Notes: generated by a model from the letters alone, not told the origin. Counted from the stretch's first letter, positions 17,301-25,008 are shown. The stretch is DNA of 64,000 nucleotides from Guptibacillus hwajinpoensis (GCF_029277305.1 NZ_CP119526.1), one strand, 5' to 3'. Numbers and translations: made by a program.

Positions 17301-19115
17301 AATAAAGAATATCAACCATTTAATGGAATAGTATTAACAGACACTTTTGATAGTACAGAAAATACTAACTCTTTTATGGATGAGCTATTCAGTGAAAATA
17401 GTGAGCGGTTAAAAAGACAACAGAGTGAAGAAGTTTTTGCGATAATAGGAAATCCACCATATTCTATAGGACAAACAAATGCAAATGATAATAACATAAA
17501 CATTAAGTACCCTTACTTAGAGAAGAGAATTGATGAAACTTACGCAAAGAATTCTTTATCTTCTCTTAAAAAATCTAATTATAATTCGTATATTAAGGCT
17601 ATTCGCTGGGCATCCGATAGGGTTTCTAACAAAGGAGTAATCGCGTTTATCACTGCTAACGGATACATTGATAAAACTTCATCAGATGGTATAAGGAAGA
17701 GTTTGTATAATGAATTTAACCATATCTATGTTATTAACCTCAGAGGAGGTACCAAGGGAAGAATAGGAGATGAAGCTAAAAAGGAAGGAGGAAATGTATT
17801 TGATATAGTTACAGGTGTAGCTATATGTTTATTAGTTAAAGATGCTTCAAATGAAAAAAACATTTACTATTATGATATAGGGGAGTATTTAACTACAAAA
17901 GATAAACTCGAAACCCTGTGTAATAAAGAATCTATAAAACAAATTGAATGGGAAAAAATTATTCCAGATGATAATGGTGATTGGATAAATAAAGGAAATG
18001 TTGATTACGATAAACTTCCATCAATGTTAGATTACTTTTATGATAAGGGAATAGGGGTTAGCACAAATAGGGATATATGGGTATATGGGTTTAACAGGAA
18101 TAAGGTACTAAAAAATGCTACTACAATGATCGGAAATTATAATTATGAAGTAGAAAGACTTACTAAATATAAGGATAAAGATGAGAAACTTGCTGCTCGA
18201 AATCTTAATGGAGATTTTATTAAGTGGACAAGAGGATTGAATAATTTGTTATTAAAAAATAAAAAAATTGATCTTGATAGAGATGATTTAATTTTAAGTA
18301 GTTATAGACCATTTACAAAAAAATGGCTATTCCATAATAAAAATATCATTGAGATGCCTGGTCGGTTAAAAGATATAATGGGAGGAAATAATAGAATAAT
18401 AGTAATTACAGGTGTAGGTGCTAGAAGACCTTTTTCGGCTCTAGTGACAGATTGTATCCCAAATCTACATTTTCAAGATTCGGGGCAAGGGTTTTTTGAA
18501 TCTAATCATACTAAAAATGTATTGTTTAAAGAAAATAGTAATATTTCTGAGACAATTGCAGGAAAATTAGGTGTGAATTTAGAGGATGTATTCTATTATG
18601 TATATGCAGTGCTCAATTCAAATGAATATAAAGAAAAATATGGTAATGATTTAAAGAAAGATTTGCCTCGGATACCTATCTTAAAGAAAAAAGAGGAATT
18701 TATAAAAGTAGGTAGAAAATTGGTTGAACTTCATTTGAATTATGAAAATGTACCGCCATATGAAGGACTTGAGATTGAATATAAGTCAACGAAGCCTTCA
18801 TATGAAGTTAAAAAAATGAAATTTTCAAAAAAGAATATTAAAGATTCAATAATATTTAATTCCGATATTAATATTTCGAACATTCCAGAAAAAGCATTTA
18901 AATATACGGTAAATGGTCGTCCTGCAATAGAGTGGATTATTAATCAATACCAATTTAAAAAAGCTGATCAAAATTCAGGAATTAAAGATGATCCTAATCA
19001 ATACTCAGACGATAAAAAGTATATATTTAATTTAGTGCTTAGTATAATTAATGTGTCAGTTCAAACAGTAGATTTGGTGAATAGTTTGCCTCCTTTGGAA
19101 AATTTAGAGGATTAG
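14394..19115 (+). CDS. Type ISP restriction-modification enzyme (single-chain nuclease-helicase-methyltransferase)
   Basis: A 1573-residue protein, the size of the Type ISP enzymes LlaGI and LlaBIII. Domain order: Mrr-like PD-(D/E)xK nuclease at residues 30-100 (D77 in GVDLVA, Q92-C-K94); superfamily 2 helicase-translocase with APGTGKT at 206-212, DEAH at 345-348 and later motifs (GRVMRKA near 600); a helical coupler; N6-adenine methyltransferase with DPFVGTG from 910 and NPPY at 1020-1023; then a target-recognition region to the end. Such enzymes methylate and cut from one polypeptide and need no partner subunit, in keeping with the gene standing alone. It sits at the prophage end with its own promoter and AGGAGGG site. 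The target-recognition half is markedly more A+T-rich than the nuclease-helicase half. Confidence 0.9.
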   Translation: MEEIKGQVIRNSFDKIIHDLDIEHKDMIQRDRGTFFELLVTAYLKNEPMYARLFDEVWMLGNVPEEYGIPKKDTGVDLVARYRDTGELVAIQCKYFSKDTTIQKLHIDSFLNEVGKSYYSEGIIVTSTDKWSNNANDALLNRDKSIARIGLSQLRDSEIDWSKFSLEKPKTVKLKSSKQPRPHQIPAIEAVVNGFDNVDRGKLIMAPGTGKTYTSMVIAEKMAEKKDGIFRVLYLVPSIQLLSQSLRGWTADSKYNEHMDTFAVCSDRKVTKKVKGENEMEDIAAADLGYPATTDYNKLLERQKEIDAADNQSAFLVVFSTYQSIDVIMDAQKNGFYEFDLVVCDEAHRTTGATEVGKDDSAFVKVHNDNNIKAKKRLYQTATPRIYGENAKQKADEMSIVISDMNNEDIYGKEFYHIGFGDAVNKGILSDYKVMVLAVDEKEIARRFQTMLANNQDTELEFDDVTKIIGCWNGLVKRRSNSNVISANPMKRAIAFAGTIRESKLIKEMFTEVVDMYINESGDQVDPFQVEIDHADGSMNAMQKNEKISWLKSDVPSNTCRILSNARFLTEGVDVPDLDAVMFLKPRKSRIDIAQAVGRVMRKAEGKDYGYVILPIGIPAGVDENTVLDKNEKYNVVWDVLNALRSLDERFDSTINKLELNNKKPEQLEVIGVGSAPDESEGGFTVAEPATEQLSLGLDEEEFTDIERAIYGKIVKKVGNVRYWEEWSKDVAEIAKNHMMRIHVMLEDTSSEAFKAFQKFVSELRRNINGAISDEQAIEMLAQHLITKPVFEALFDSYSFANDNPVSRAMDAVLKVMDNQGLLKEQKRLEDFYESVRIRAQGIDNLKAKQDIIIQLYDKFFKVGFKETTERLGIVFTPVEVVDFIINSVDEVLKQHFGKSLSDKGVHILDPFVGTGTFIVRLLQSGLINKEDLLRKYMNELHSNEIVLLSYYIAAINIEETFHSIMKEENKEYQPFNGIVLTDTFDSTENTNSFMDELFSENSERLKRQQSEEVFAIIGNPPYSIGQTNANDNNINIKYPYLEKRIDETYAKNSLSSLKKSNYNSYIKAIRWASDRVSNKGVIAFITANGYIDKTSSDGIRKSLYNEFNHIYVINLRGGTKGRIGDEAKKEGGNVFDIVTGVAICLLVKDASNEKNIYYYDIGEYLTTKDKLETLCNKESIKQIEWEKIIPDDNGDWINKGNVDYDKLPSMLDYFYDKGIGVSTNRDIWVYGFNRNKVLKNATTMIGNYNYEVERLTKYKDKDEKLAARNLNGDFIKWTRGLNNLLLKNKKIDLDRDDLILSSYRPFTKKWLFHNKNIIEMPGRLKDIMGGNNRIIVITGVGARRPFSALVTDCIPNLHFQDSGQGFFESNHTKNVLFKENSNISETIAGKLGVNLEDVFYYVYAVLNSNEYKEKYGNDLKKDLPRIPILKKKEEFIKVGRKLVELHLNYENVPPYEGLEIEYKSTKPSYEVKKMKFSKKNIKDSIIFNSDINISNIPEKAFKYTVNGRPAIEWIINQYQFKKADQNSGIKDDPNQYSDDKKYIFNLVLSIINVSVQTVDLVNSLPPLENLED

Positions 19116-19181
19116 AAAGTAAAAATGCAATTTAAATGTAGGGGCTTCTGATTATTATAAAAATTTCTTTAGGATACCTCA

Positions 19182-19221
19182 CCAAATTATGACCAAAATT
19201 ATGACCAAAAAATGACCAAAT
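19182..19221 (+). repeat. Short A+T-rich direct repeats
   Basis: ATGACCAAA occurs three times (from 19189, 19201 and 19212), with a fourth partial copy ACCAAATT before it. They lie just after the restriction gene, about where the prophage should end. They might belong to an attachment or recombinase site, but the left prophage end is outside the window, so this cannot be tested here. Confidence 0.4.
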
Positions 19222-19383
19222 AAAAACCATATAATAGCATTAAATTTAAAAGTTATTTTCTCAAAAGTCTTATAAATAAAGGGTTTTTCACTATGTGGAA
19301 CCAGATTATAAACCATAAATTCTGTTCCGTACACAAGTACACCCTTGGGAACGTGAGCAGTATATGACGACTTACTAATATTC

Positions 19384-19420
19384 AAAAACCCCTTAGCATG
19401 TAATGTGCTAAGGGGTTTTT
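19384..19420. terminator. Strong bidirectional terminator
   Basis: A perfect 15-base-pair stem (19384-19398 with 19406-19420) carries five A on one side and five T on the other, so it can work in both directions. It probably separates prophage from core genes. In the 315 bases between it and the next gene I see no gene or clear signal. Confidence 0.85.
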
Positions 19421-19735
19421 CATTTAACATATAATTAAGTCAAATATGGTATTGTTAATAGAGCAAGAGAGGTTTGCTATGGAAGACCGTGCGTAAAACT
19501 ATTAAAACTAGTGAGGATCTTCTTTAATATAAATGGAATACATCAAACAAGTGAATCATAATAATATTATGTAAACTTATTGAGAATAGTAAATGTCGAA
19601 CTAATCCTATCATGACATTTTCAATACTGCTTAATGAGAAGGGGGCCACCAAATAGATTAGATTTTATACTTTATTCTTGGTCTGTAAAATTCAACTCAA
19701 CACCAGAATTGTAACTTTTATAAGGTGGTTTTAGC

Positions 19736-20104
19736 TTGTCTATGCAACACTCATTACAAAACATCTATCAAAGAAAATTAGCTGTCAGTGCTGCATTTAT
19801 TGTGATTTTTTCACTTCTGCTTTCAAAATTCTCATACCCTGACCTAGCATACTTCGCTGGTGTAAATCATATGTACTTTTTTGTTATTGTAGCCATTTCT
19901 ATTTATGGCATTTGGGCATCGTTGTTAAGCGACATGTTTGCTTCAATAATATCGGATCGTACGCGAATTCCAGAAGTATACCTAGCGGCGTTATTACATA
20001 TTTTGGCTGGATTAGTCTTTGGCCTAGGCACTTTAGCTATCGCCTTTTCATTTTTCCTATTGGATCGTTTTTTCATGAAATACATAAACGTTTTTTTTCT
20101 GTAG
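19736..20104 (+). CDS. Hypothetical multi-pass membrane protein, 3' end apparently frameshifted
   Basis: The TTG start at 19736 is preferred because TAAGGTGG lies seven bases upstream. The 122 residues contain three or four hydrophobic segments (about 15-32, 43-62, 83-112). The frame stops soon after a run of eight T at 20091-20098. One base out, an open frame continues to 20172 and encodes another clear membrane helix (FSVAVISFGIVVLIFALNF). One more T would join the two into a protein of about 145 residues, so the gene is either mutated at the homopolymer, phase-variable, or affected by a sequencing slip. I do not recognise the family. Confidence 0.5.
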   Translation: MSMQHSLQNIYQRKLAVSAAFIVIFSLLLSKFSYPDLAYFAGVNHMYFFVIVAISIYGIWASLLSDMFASIISDRTRIPEVYLAALLHILAGLVFGLGTLAIAFSFFLLDRFFMKYINVFFL

Positions 20105-20216
20105 CTGTCATTTCTTTTGGGATAGTCGTTCTCATTTTTGCTTTGAACTTTACTAATTATTTTCCGTCTTAATCGACATACAATAGCTTCATTACAAACG
20201 AAGAGGGAGGGTGATT

Positions 20217-20681
20217 ATGGATTATATAAAGCATTTACGCTCAATGGTAGGTCACGAAAAAGTGATTATGGTCGTAGCGGGGGCCATGGTGTTTGATGAT
20301 CGAAATCGATTGTTGCTACAACTCAGAACAGATAGCGAGTCATGGGGACTACCAGGTGGATTTATGGACTTAAACGAATCTGTTCAGGAAGCAGCTCGAC
20401 GAGAAGTGTTCGAAGAAACGGGACTTACTTTAAAAGATATGGAGTTGTTTGGGATTTACTCAGGTCCTGATAAACACAAGCAATTTGCCAACGGAGATCA
20501 GGTTTCACCTGTTCAAATTCTATTTCGTTGTCATAAGTATGAAGGGGTTTTAAAGAAAGATAATGAATCCCATGATATAGCGTTTTTTCACCTAAATGAA
20601 CTTCCAGAAAACCTGTTTCAGGAGCATCGTATAATGATAAACGATTTATTACAGCATAAAGAACAACCGATAATTGGTTAA
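20217..20681 (+). CDS. Nudix hydrolase
   Basis: ATG 20217 is chosen over GTG 20211 because the latter overlaps the GAGGGAGG ribosome site. The 154-residue protein contains a full Nudix box, G-F-x4-E-x7-REVFEETGL, around residues 50-72, which binds the metal ions used to hydrolyse nucleoside diphosphate-linked compounds. The GLPGG approach to the box and the absence of other domains are typical of small MutT/ADP-ribose-type enzymes; the substrate cannot be read from the sequence. It is followed 16 bases later by a reductase-like gene, probably in one transcript. Confidence 0.85.
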   Translation: MDYIKHLRSMVGHEKVIMVVAGAMVFDDRNRLLLQLRTDSESWGLPGGFMDLNESVQEAARREVFEETGLTLKDMELFGIYSGPDKHKQFANGDQVSPVQILFRCHKYEGVLKKDNESHDIAFFHLNELPENLFQEHRIMINDLLQHKEQPIIG

Positions 20682-20697
20682 GGAAGGAAGGTAAATA

Positions 20698-21237
20698 ATG
20701 AGTGAAAGAAAGGTAAGTGTCTATATTGCTACAAGCGTGGATGGCTATATTGCTACGGAAAATGACTCGCTTGACTGGCTGTTTCGATCAGAGCCAGAAG
20801 GTGACGCTGGGTACGGGGAGTTTTATGATACGGTCGATACGGTTATAATGGGCCGTCGAACGTACGACTGGGTGATGGAACAAGTAGAAGGGAAGTACCC
20901 ATATGAAGATAAGCAGTCCTATATTTATACTTCTAGACTTGAAGAGAGCACATCAGATATCACTTTTACGAGCGAAAAACCTTCTACTCTCATCGATCGG
21001 ATAAAAAAGGTTGATGGTGGAACGATTTGGCTCGTAGGTGGTGGGGCGATTATTAACGAATTTCTGCAGAATAATCTTATAGATGAGTTCATTATTTCGA
21101 TAGCGCCTGCGTTAATTGGAAAAGGCATTCCATTGTTTAATAACAGTAAGATGGAGCATAATCTTGAGTTAACAGACGTTCGTCGTTATGGACAGTTCGC
21201 ACAGCTTCACTATTCAATAAAAAAAGCTAACGATTAA
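20698..21237 (+). CDS. Dihydrofolate reductase / RibD C-terminal-like reductase
   Basis: A 179-residue protein behind AAGGAAGG. It has the RibD_C/DHFR-like hallmarks: an N-terminal VYIATSVDGYIA strand-turn, VIMGRRTYDW near residue 50, WLVGGGAIINEFL near residues 115-128 (NADPH-binding glycine turn) and IAPALIGKGIPLF near the end. It resembles the YyaP/YwjB-type proteins of Bacillus, which are reductases of unknown substrate, rather than the antifolate target FolA. A terminator closes the two-gene unit. Confidence 0.8.
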   Translation: MSERKVSVYIATSVDGYIATENDSLDWLFRSEPEGDAGYGEFYDTVDTVIMGRRTYDWVMEQVEGKYPYEDKQSYIYTSRLEESTSDITFTSEKPSTLIDRIKKVDGGTIWLVGGGAIINEFLQNNLIDEFIISIAPALIGKGIPLFNNSKMEHNLELTDVRRYGQFAQLHYSIKKAND

Positions 21238-21238
21238 C

Positions 21239-21266
21239 ACCTATTCTGATCAGGATAGGTTTTTTT
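21239..21266 (+). terminator. Terminator after reductase gene
   Basis: An 11-base stem (21239-21249 with 21250-21260, one G-U pair; the inner pairs must open to form a loop) leads into seven T. Confidence 0.75.
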
Positions 21267-21466
21267 AATAGTAATAACGATTTGGACATGTCATCACTTT
21301 ACCGGTCTTAAGGTATGGGGAGAAAGTCTCGATTTGGAGCGTATTTAAGAACTCATCTGATTCCATAGAATCAATTTCACTTCCTATTATTATAATTATT
21401 TGAAAATTATTCCTCTAGCTATCTACAATAGGAGTGTAGTTTCAACTAGAAGGGGTGAATTGATGG

Positions 21467-22756
21467 ATGAAGAAAACAAATTGGAAGTGGGGCATTGCTC
21501 TATTACTTATAGGTGTATTGCCTTTTGTTCTTATGCCGACTGTTGGGAGTGCGAAGAGTAGTTGCTATGATTCTGATATTCCTTTAACGCCTGAGGAACA
21601 GCGTATTGAAGATGGAGCACCAATACCTCAACAATTAATGAGTGATGCAGAATTCACCGAATTCGCAGACGAATTTAAAGAAGATTTATGTAAAGCAAAG
21701 AACATTAAAAAAGCTCAGAAAGCAATTGAAAAACACGGAACAAAATTATGGAATACTGCTGTAGCTCGTGCCCAAGGAGAAAAACCAAAATTAGGTGATC
21801 TTGATCGGTATGATGATCGTCCGTTATATTGGACACGACTACATATGACTTCTGCTTTACGTCAGTGGAAACCTGATTACACGGTATCTGAGAAAGAGCG
21901 GGAAAAGCTGATGAAAAAGCTTGAGTACACTTCGAGAGGCATTACATCCATTGATTTTCCAAAGGGTAAAGGTGTAAAGCGTATTCTTGTTAGTGGTTTT
22001 GATCCTTACCGTCTCGAACAGGAATTCAGAAGATCCAATCCATCCGGTGCTGCTGCGCTTCAGCTTGATGGCAAAATGATTTTGACAAATGAGGGGCCTG
22101 CGTTCATTCAAACAGCGAACTTTCCAGTGCGCTGGGATGATTTTGAAGAAGGGATTGTGGAAGACACATTTGGACCTTATTTAAAAGAAAATAAAAATCA
22201 GGTCGACTTGATGATGACGATCAGCCAGGGAGGCCCACGTGTAATGGCTATTGAAGGCTTTGCTGGGCGATGGCATACGGGTGTAGGGAACAACTTGGAA
22301 GATCGATCAGAGGTAATCCCGACGGCAAATGATTGGGAAATGCCTGAGAAATTGCCTGAATTTATAGAAACAACCCTACCATATGATGAGATGATTGCTG
22401 CTCAAACTGAACCTTGGCCAGTTGAGCGAAATGATGAGGTGTGCGAATGGCTAGCTCCTGAGTATCGGGATCAGCCTTACGAATGTCATGATGGTGGTCC
22501 TACCGCAGGATCTAAAGCACGTAAAGGCGGTGGTGGAAGCTACTTATCAAATGAAAGTATGTATAGATCAAATCGTGTGAGAATTGGTCTTGGAGCGTAC
22601 GATATTCCTGGTGGTCATTTGCATGTTGCTGCACAGGAATATTATCCTGATGACACAACTATTTATATAACTGATGAATTTACAAATTTCCGTAGAAACA
22701 CTGTTGACCAAACCGTTGAATTGGTTTCAGCCGCAGCTGAGGCTGCAGAGAAATAA
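21467..22756 (+). CDS. Secreted pyroglutamyl-peptidase-like protein with Ser in place of the catalytic Cys
   Basis: A 429-residue exported protein: signal peptide at residues 1-29, ending near GSAKS. From about residue 168 it follows the pyrrolidone carboxypeptidase (peptidase C15) plan: ILVSGFDPY as the first strand, ISQGGPRVMAIEG around E263 at the position of the catalytic Glu, SYLSNESMY where the family has TxVCNHLxY, so S361 replaces the nucleophilic Cys, and GGHLHV with H386 at the catalytic His. A long insert with two Cys lies between E263 and S361, and about 140 extra residues precede the core. Alignment is by eye. It may be an inactive binding protein or a serine-type variant. Own promoter region, own terminator. 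Confidence 0.6.
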   Translation: MKKTNWKWGIALLLIGVLPFVLMPTVGSAKSSCYDSDIPLTPEEQRIEDGAPIPQQLMSDAEFTEFADEFKEDLCKAKNIKKAQKAIEKHGTKLWNTAVARAQGEKPKLGDLDRYDDRPLYWTRLHMTSALRQWKPDYTVSEKEREKLMKKLEYTSRGITSIDFPKGKGVKRILVSGFDPYRLEQEFRRSNPSGAAALQLDGKMILTNEGPAFIQTANFPVRWDDFEEGIVEDTFGPYLKENKNQVDLMMTISQGGPRVMAIEGFAGRWHTGVGNNLEDRSEVIPTANDWEMPEKLPEFIETTLPYDEMIAAQTEPWPVERNDEVCEWLAPEYRDQPYECHDGGPTAGSKARKGGGGSYLSNESMYRSNRVRIGLGAYDIPGGHLHVAAQEYYPDDTTIYITDEFTNFRRNTVDQTVELVSAAAEAAEK

Positions 22757-22769
22757 TACTCGAGATGAA

Positions 22770-22804
22770 ACAGAGAGGAGGCATTCGGCTTCCTCTCTGT
22801 TTTT
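22770..22804 (+). terminator. Terminator between peptidase-like gene and lexA
   Basis: A 10-base-pair stem (22770-22779 with 22791-22800) is followed by T residues. It ends the plus-strand gene; the A-rich stretch at 22808-22814 lies just outside on the lexA side. Confidence 0.8.
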
Positions 22805-22833
22805 ATGCAAAAAAAGAAGCGCACACAGCGCTT

Positions 22834-23454
22834 CTAGTGTAATGAACGAAAGACACCAACAACTTTACCAAGAATGGAAACAGAATCAAGAATGATTGGC
22901 TCCATTGATGAATTTTCCGGTTGAAGACGGAAGTAATTGCTTTCTTTAAAGAACCGTTTTACGGTTGCTTCACCTTCATCAGTCATCGCAACAACAATGT
23001 CCCCGTTGTTTGCGGTTGGTTGTTGTTTGACGATAACCATATCTCCGTTATAAATACCAGCTTCAATCATGCTATCCCCTTCGATAACAAGAATGAACGT
23101 ATGCTCTTCGTCTTGTGCAAATTGTTCAGGAAGTGGGAAATATTCTTCTACATTTTCAATTGCAGTAATCGGTTGACCTGCAGTAACTTTACCGATGACA
23201 GGAACGTTTACAGTGTGTTGACGAGGAATATCAATCGCTTCCTCTAAACCAAGCACTTCAATTGCTCTTGGCTTTGTAGGATCGCGACGAATGTACCCTT
23301 TTTTCTCGAGTCTTGCCAAGTGGCCGTGGACAGTTGAGCTTGAGGCAAGTCCAACGGCTTCGCCAATTTCTCTAACAGATGGTGGATAACCTTTTTGCTT
23401 TACTTCGACTTTAATAAAGTCCAGAATGTCCTGCTGACGATTTGATAGTTTCAT
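22834..23454 (-). CDS. lexA: LexA SOS repressor
   Basis: A 206-residue protein starting at ATG 23454 (MKLSNRQQDIL), as in other Bacillus LexA; the longer frame from 23475 would add seven unneeded residues. N-terminal winged helix (residues 1-65, with YPPSVREIGEAVG and STVHGHLARLE) binds SOS boxes. The autocleavage bond A92-G93, the nucleophile S128 and the general base K166 are all present. RecA-stimulated self-cleavage relieves repression of DNA repair and division-arrest genes. It is divergent from yneA with a shared regulatory region holding four box-like sites, one inside its own promoter spacer. Confidence 0.97.
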   Translation of the reverse strand: MKLSNRQQDILDFIKVEVKQKGYPPSVREIGEAVGLASSSTVHGHLARLEKKGYIRRDPTKPRAIEVLGLEEAIDIPRQHTVNVPVIGKVTAGQPITAIENVEEYFPLPEQFAQDEEHTFILVIEGDSMIEAGIYNGDMVIVKQQPTANNGDIVVAMTDEGEATVKRFFKESNYFRLQPENSSMEPIILDSVSILGKVVGVFRSLH

Positions 23455-23492
23455 ATTTCTGGCACCTCGTTCCAATCTATCTATTTGTTACT

Positions 23493-23521
23493 AGTATACC
23501 AGAATTTTTGTTCGCATACAA
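23493..23521 (-). promoter_or_regulatory. lexA promoter
   Basis: On the minus strand TTGTAT (23521-23516) and TATACT (23498-23493) are 17 bases apart. A weak SOS box lies in the spacer, so LexA would block its own promoter. Confidence 0.65.
23501..23514. promoter_or_regulatory. SOS box 1 (weak)
   Basis: Minus strand CGAACAAAAATTCT: the left half is perfect, the right half is ATTCT instead of GTTCG. It lies in the spacer of the lexA promoter. Confidence 0.55.
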
Positions 23522-23532
23522 ACATAAGTTCG
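23519..23532. promoter_or_regulatory. SOS box 2
   Basis: Minus strand CGAACTTATGTTTG fits the Bacillus LexA consensus CGAAC-N4-GTTYG fully. It overlaps the -35 of lexA. Confidence 0.8.
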
Positions 23533-23542
23533 AAGATAGCAG

Positions 23543-23571
23543 TTGACACGAACAGGGGTTCTGATTATACT
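23543..23571 (+). promoter_or_regulatory. yneA promoter with SOS box 3 in the spacer
   Basis: TTGACA at 23543-23548 and TATACT at 23566-23571 are 17 bases apart. The SOS box CGAACAGGGGTTCT (23549-23562) fills the spacer, so bound LexA must exclude RNA polymerase. Confidence 0.85.
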
Positions 23572-23577
23572 AAAAAC

Positions 23578-23591
23578 AGAACAAATATTCG
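23578..23591. promoter_or_regulatory. SOS box 4 (weak)
   Basis: Minus strand CGAATATTTGTTCT is a one- to two-base variant of the consensus, located just downstream of the yneA promoter near the transcript start. Confidence 0.55.
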
Positions 23592-23608
23592 TATATGGGG
23601 TGATTGGG

Positions 23609-23929
23609 ATGAGAAAGCAAGCTGGGGGCTTGTCTGGAATTGATTTTCTTGTCATTATATCTTTTGTAGCTGTGTTAATTATTGTGTTCATGTCTTTGCG
23701 AACAGCTGCAGCTGATGAATATGATCGTTACACGACCATTGAATTGGAGCAAGGTGATACTGTTAGTGAACTTGCGGAAGAGTATCGTAATGCGCATGAT
23801 TTGTCTGATCGTAAGTTTATCAGTTGGGTTGAGAAAGTAAATCGCATTAATGCAAACAAAATTACAGCAGGAGATACTCTCATCATCCCTGTTGAAGCGA
23901 ACGCTACCGCACTTGGGGGTATAGAATAA
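23609..23929 (+). CDS. yneA: YneA cell division suppressor
   Basis: The 106-residue form starting at ATG 23609 is taken; the longer frame from 23543 would start inside the promoter. Residues 8-30 form a membrane segment, and residues 45-95 form a LysM domain (TIELEQGDTVSELAEEY ... GDTLIIPVE). In B. subtilis YneA delays septum formation during SOS and acts at the membrane-cell wall border. The SOS-controlled promoter and the position opposite lexA confirm the identity. yneB follows after three bases. Confidence 0.93.
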   Translation: MRKQAGGLSGIDFLVIISFVAVLIIVFMSLRTAAADEYDRYTTIELEQGDTVSELAEEYRNAHDLSDRKFISWVEKVNRINANKITAGDTLIIPVEANATALGGIE

Positions 23930-23932
23930 AGA

Positions 23933-24583
23933 ATGAACGCCATTATTTATTGTCGGGTAAGTACAAAGAAAGAAGCACAGGAATCATCACTTACAAGACA
24001 AAAGGAAGAACTGCAGAGATTTGCATCAGAATCGGGATTTACGGTATATAAAATGATCGAAGAAAAGCACAGCGGGTATGAAATTGATCGAGATGGCATA
24101 CTTGAGGTGCTAGATTTGTTGAAAGAAGGATATGCCGAAGCATTGTTAATCCAAGATGAAACAAGACTCGGAAGAGGAAATGCCAAAATTGCATTGTTAC
24201 ATTCAGTTCATAAATATGGAGGCACGATTTATACGGTAAATCAAAACGGTGAATTGCAACTGTCTGAAGCTGATTCAATGGTGCTTGAAATTGTGAGTAT
24301 TGTTGAAGAGTTTCAGAGGAAACTCCACAATTTAAAAATTAAACGTGGCATGGACAAAGCTGTGAAGGACGGCTATCGACCACAGCGTAACCTTAGTCAT
24401 CAGACTAACGGTGGAAGAGAGCGTGTAGAAATTCCAATTGAGGAAATCGTGAACCTTCGCAACCGAGGACTTACATTTAATGAAATAGCTGCAACATTAA
24501 AAGGGTTTGGTCATAATGCTTCTAAAGCAACGGTACATAGGCGTTATCAAGAGTATGTTGACCAGCAAACGGAAAGGCACTAA
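23933..24583 (+). CDS. yneB: YneB, small serine recombinase/resolvase-like protein
   Basis: A 216-residue protein with a serine resolvase catalytic domain: YCRVSTKKEAQESSL gives the nucleophile Ser at residue 10, and ETRLGRGN gives the conserved Arg pair near residues 68-71. A C-terminal helix-turn-helix (TFNEIAATLKGFGHNASKATVHRRYQEY) follows. It is co-transcribed with yneA in the B. subtilis SOS operon; its substrate site is not known. The gene begins three bases after yneA and shares its LexA control. Confidence 0.9.
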   Translation: MNAIIYCRVSTKKEAQESSLTRQKEELQRFASESGFTVYKMIEEKHSGYEIDRDGILEVLDLLKEGYAEALLIQDETRLGRGNAKIALLHSVHKYGGTIYTVNQNGELQLSEADSMVLEIVSIVEEFQRKLHNLKIKRGMDKAVKDGYRPQRNLSHQTNGGRERVEIPIEEIVNLRNRGLTFNEIAATLKGFGHNASKATVHRRYQEYVDQQTERH

Positions 24584-24649
24584 ACTTGTCTATGTGCAAC
24601 ATTTACGTTAGCATTATAGATACAAGTTGCTATAAAGGAGCTATATAAC

Positions 24650-24886
24650 ATGCTTTCACAAGATAAAATCCAAAGAATTAACGAATTGTCACGTAAATCC
24701 AAAGAGTCGTCATTAACGGAAGCCGAAAAGAAAGAACAGAAAGATCTTCGTCAGGAATACCTGAAGAGTCTACGTTCTTCTTTTGACAACCAGTTGAATT
24801 CCATAAAAGTAGTGGACGAAGAAGGTAATGACGTGACACCTAATAAATTAAAAGAAAGCAAGAAAAACCGCCGCTTTCTTCAGTAG
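24650..24886 (+). CDS. ynzC: YnzC, DUF896 family protein
   Basis: A 78-residue, highly charged helical protein with the DUF896/UPF0291 signature (INELSRKSKESSLTEAEKKEQ, LRQEYLKSLR). It is preceded by AAGGAG and ends the SOS operon as in B. subtilis. The family forms a two-helix hairpin; its function is not established. A perfect terminator begins directly after the stop codon. Confidence 0.92.
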   Translation: MLSQDKIQRINELSRKSKESSLTEAEKKEQKDLRQEYLKSLRSSFDNQLNSIKVVDEEGNDVTPNKLKESKKNRRFLQ

Positions 24887-24928
24887 AAAATAGCCTAATT
24901 TTGCGAAAAGCAAAATTAGGCTATTTTT
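24887..24928 (+). terminator. Terminator of the yneA-yneB-ynzC operon
   Basis: A perfect 18-base-pair stem (24887-24904 with 24910-24927, loop GAAAA) ends in T residues. Confidence 0.92.
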
Positions 24929-25008
24929 ATGGTTGCAATTTTTTGAATTTTCGTTATACTGTACTATAACAAGATGTACTAATACAAAAAACGGAGAGGG
25001 CGGATAAG

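Noticed and set aside
19182..19221. ATGACCAAA repeats as the prophage attachment site
   Set aside because: Without the left prophage end no duplicated core can be shown, so it is listed only as a repeat.
19179..19430. Minus-strand 83-codon frame after the restriction gene
   Set aside because: It starts inside the perfect terminator stem at 19384-19420, has no ribosome site and no recognisable sequence.
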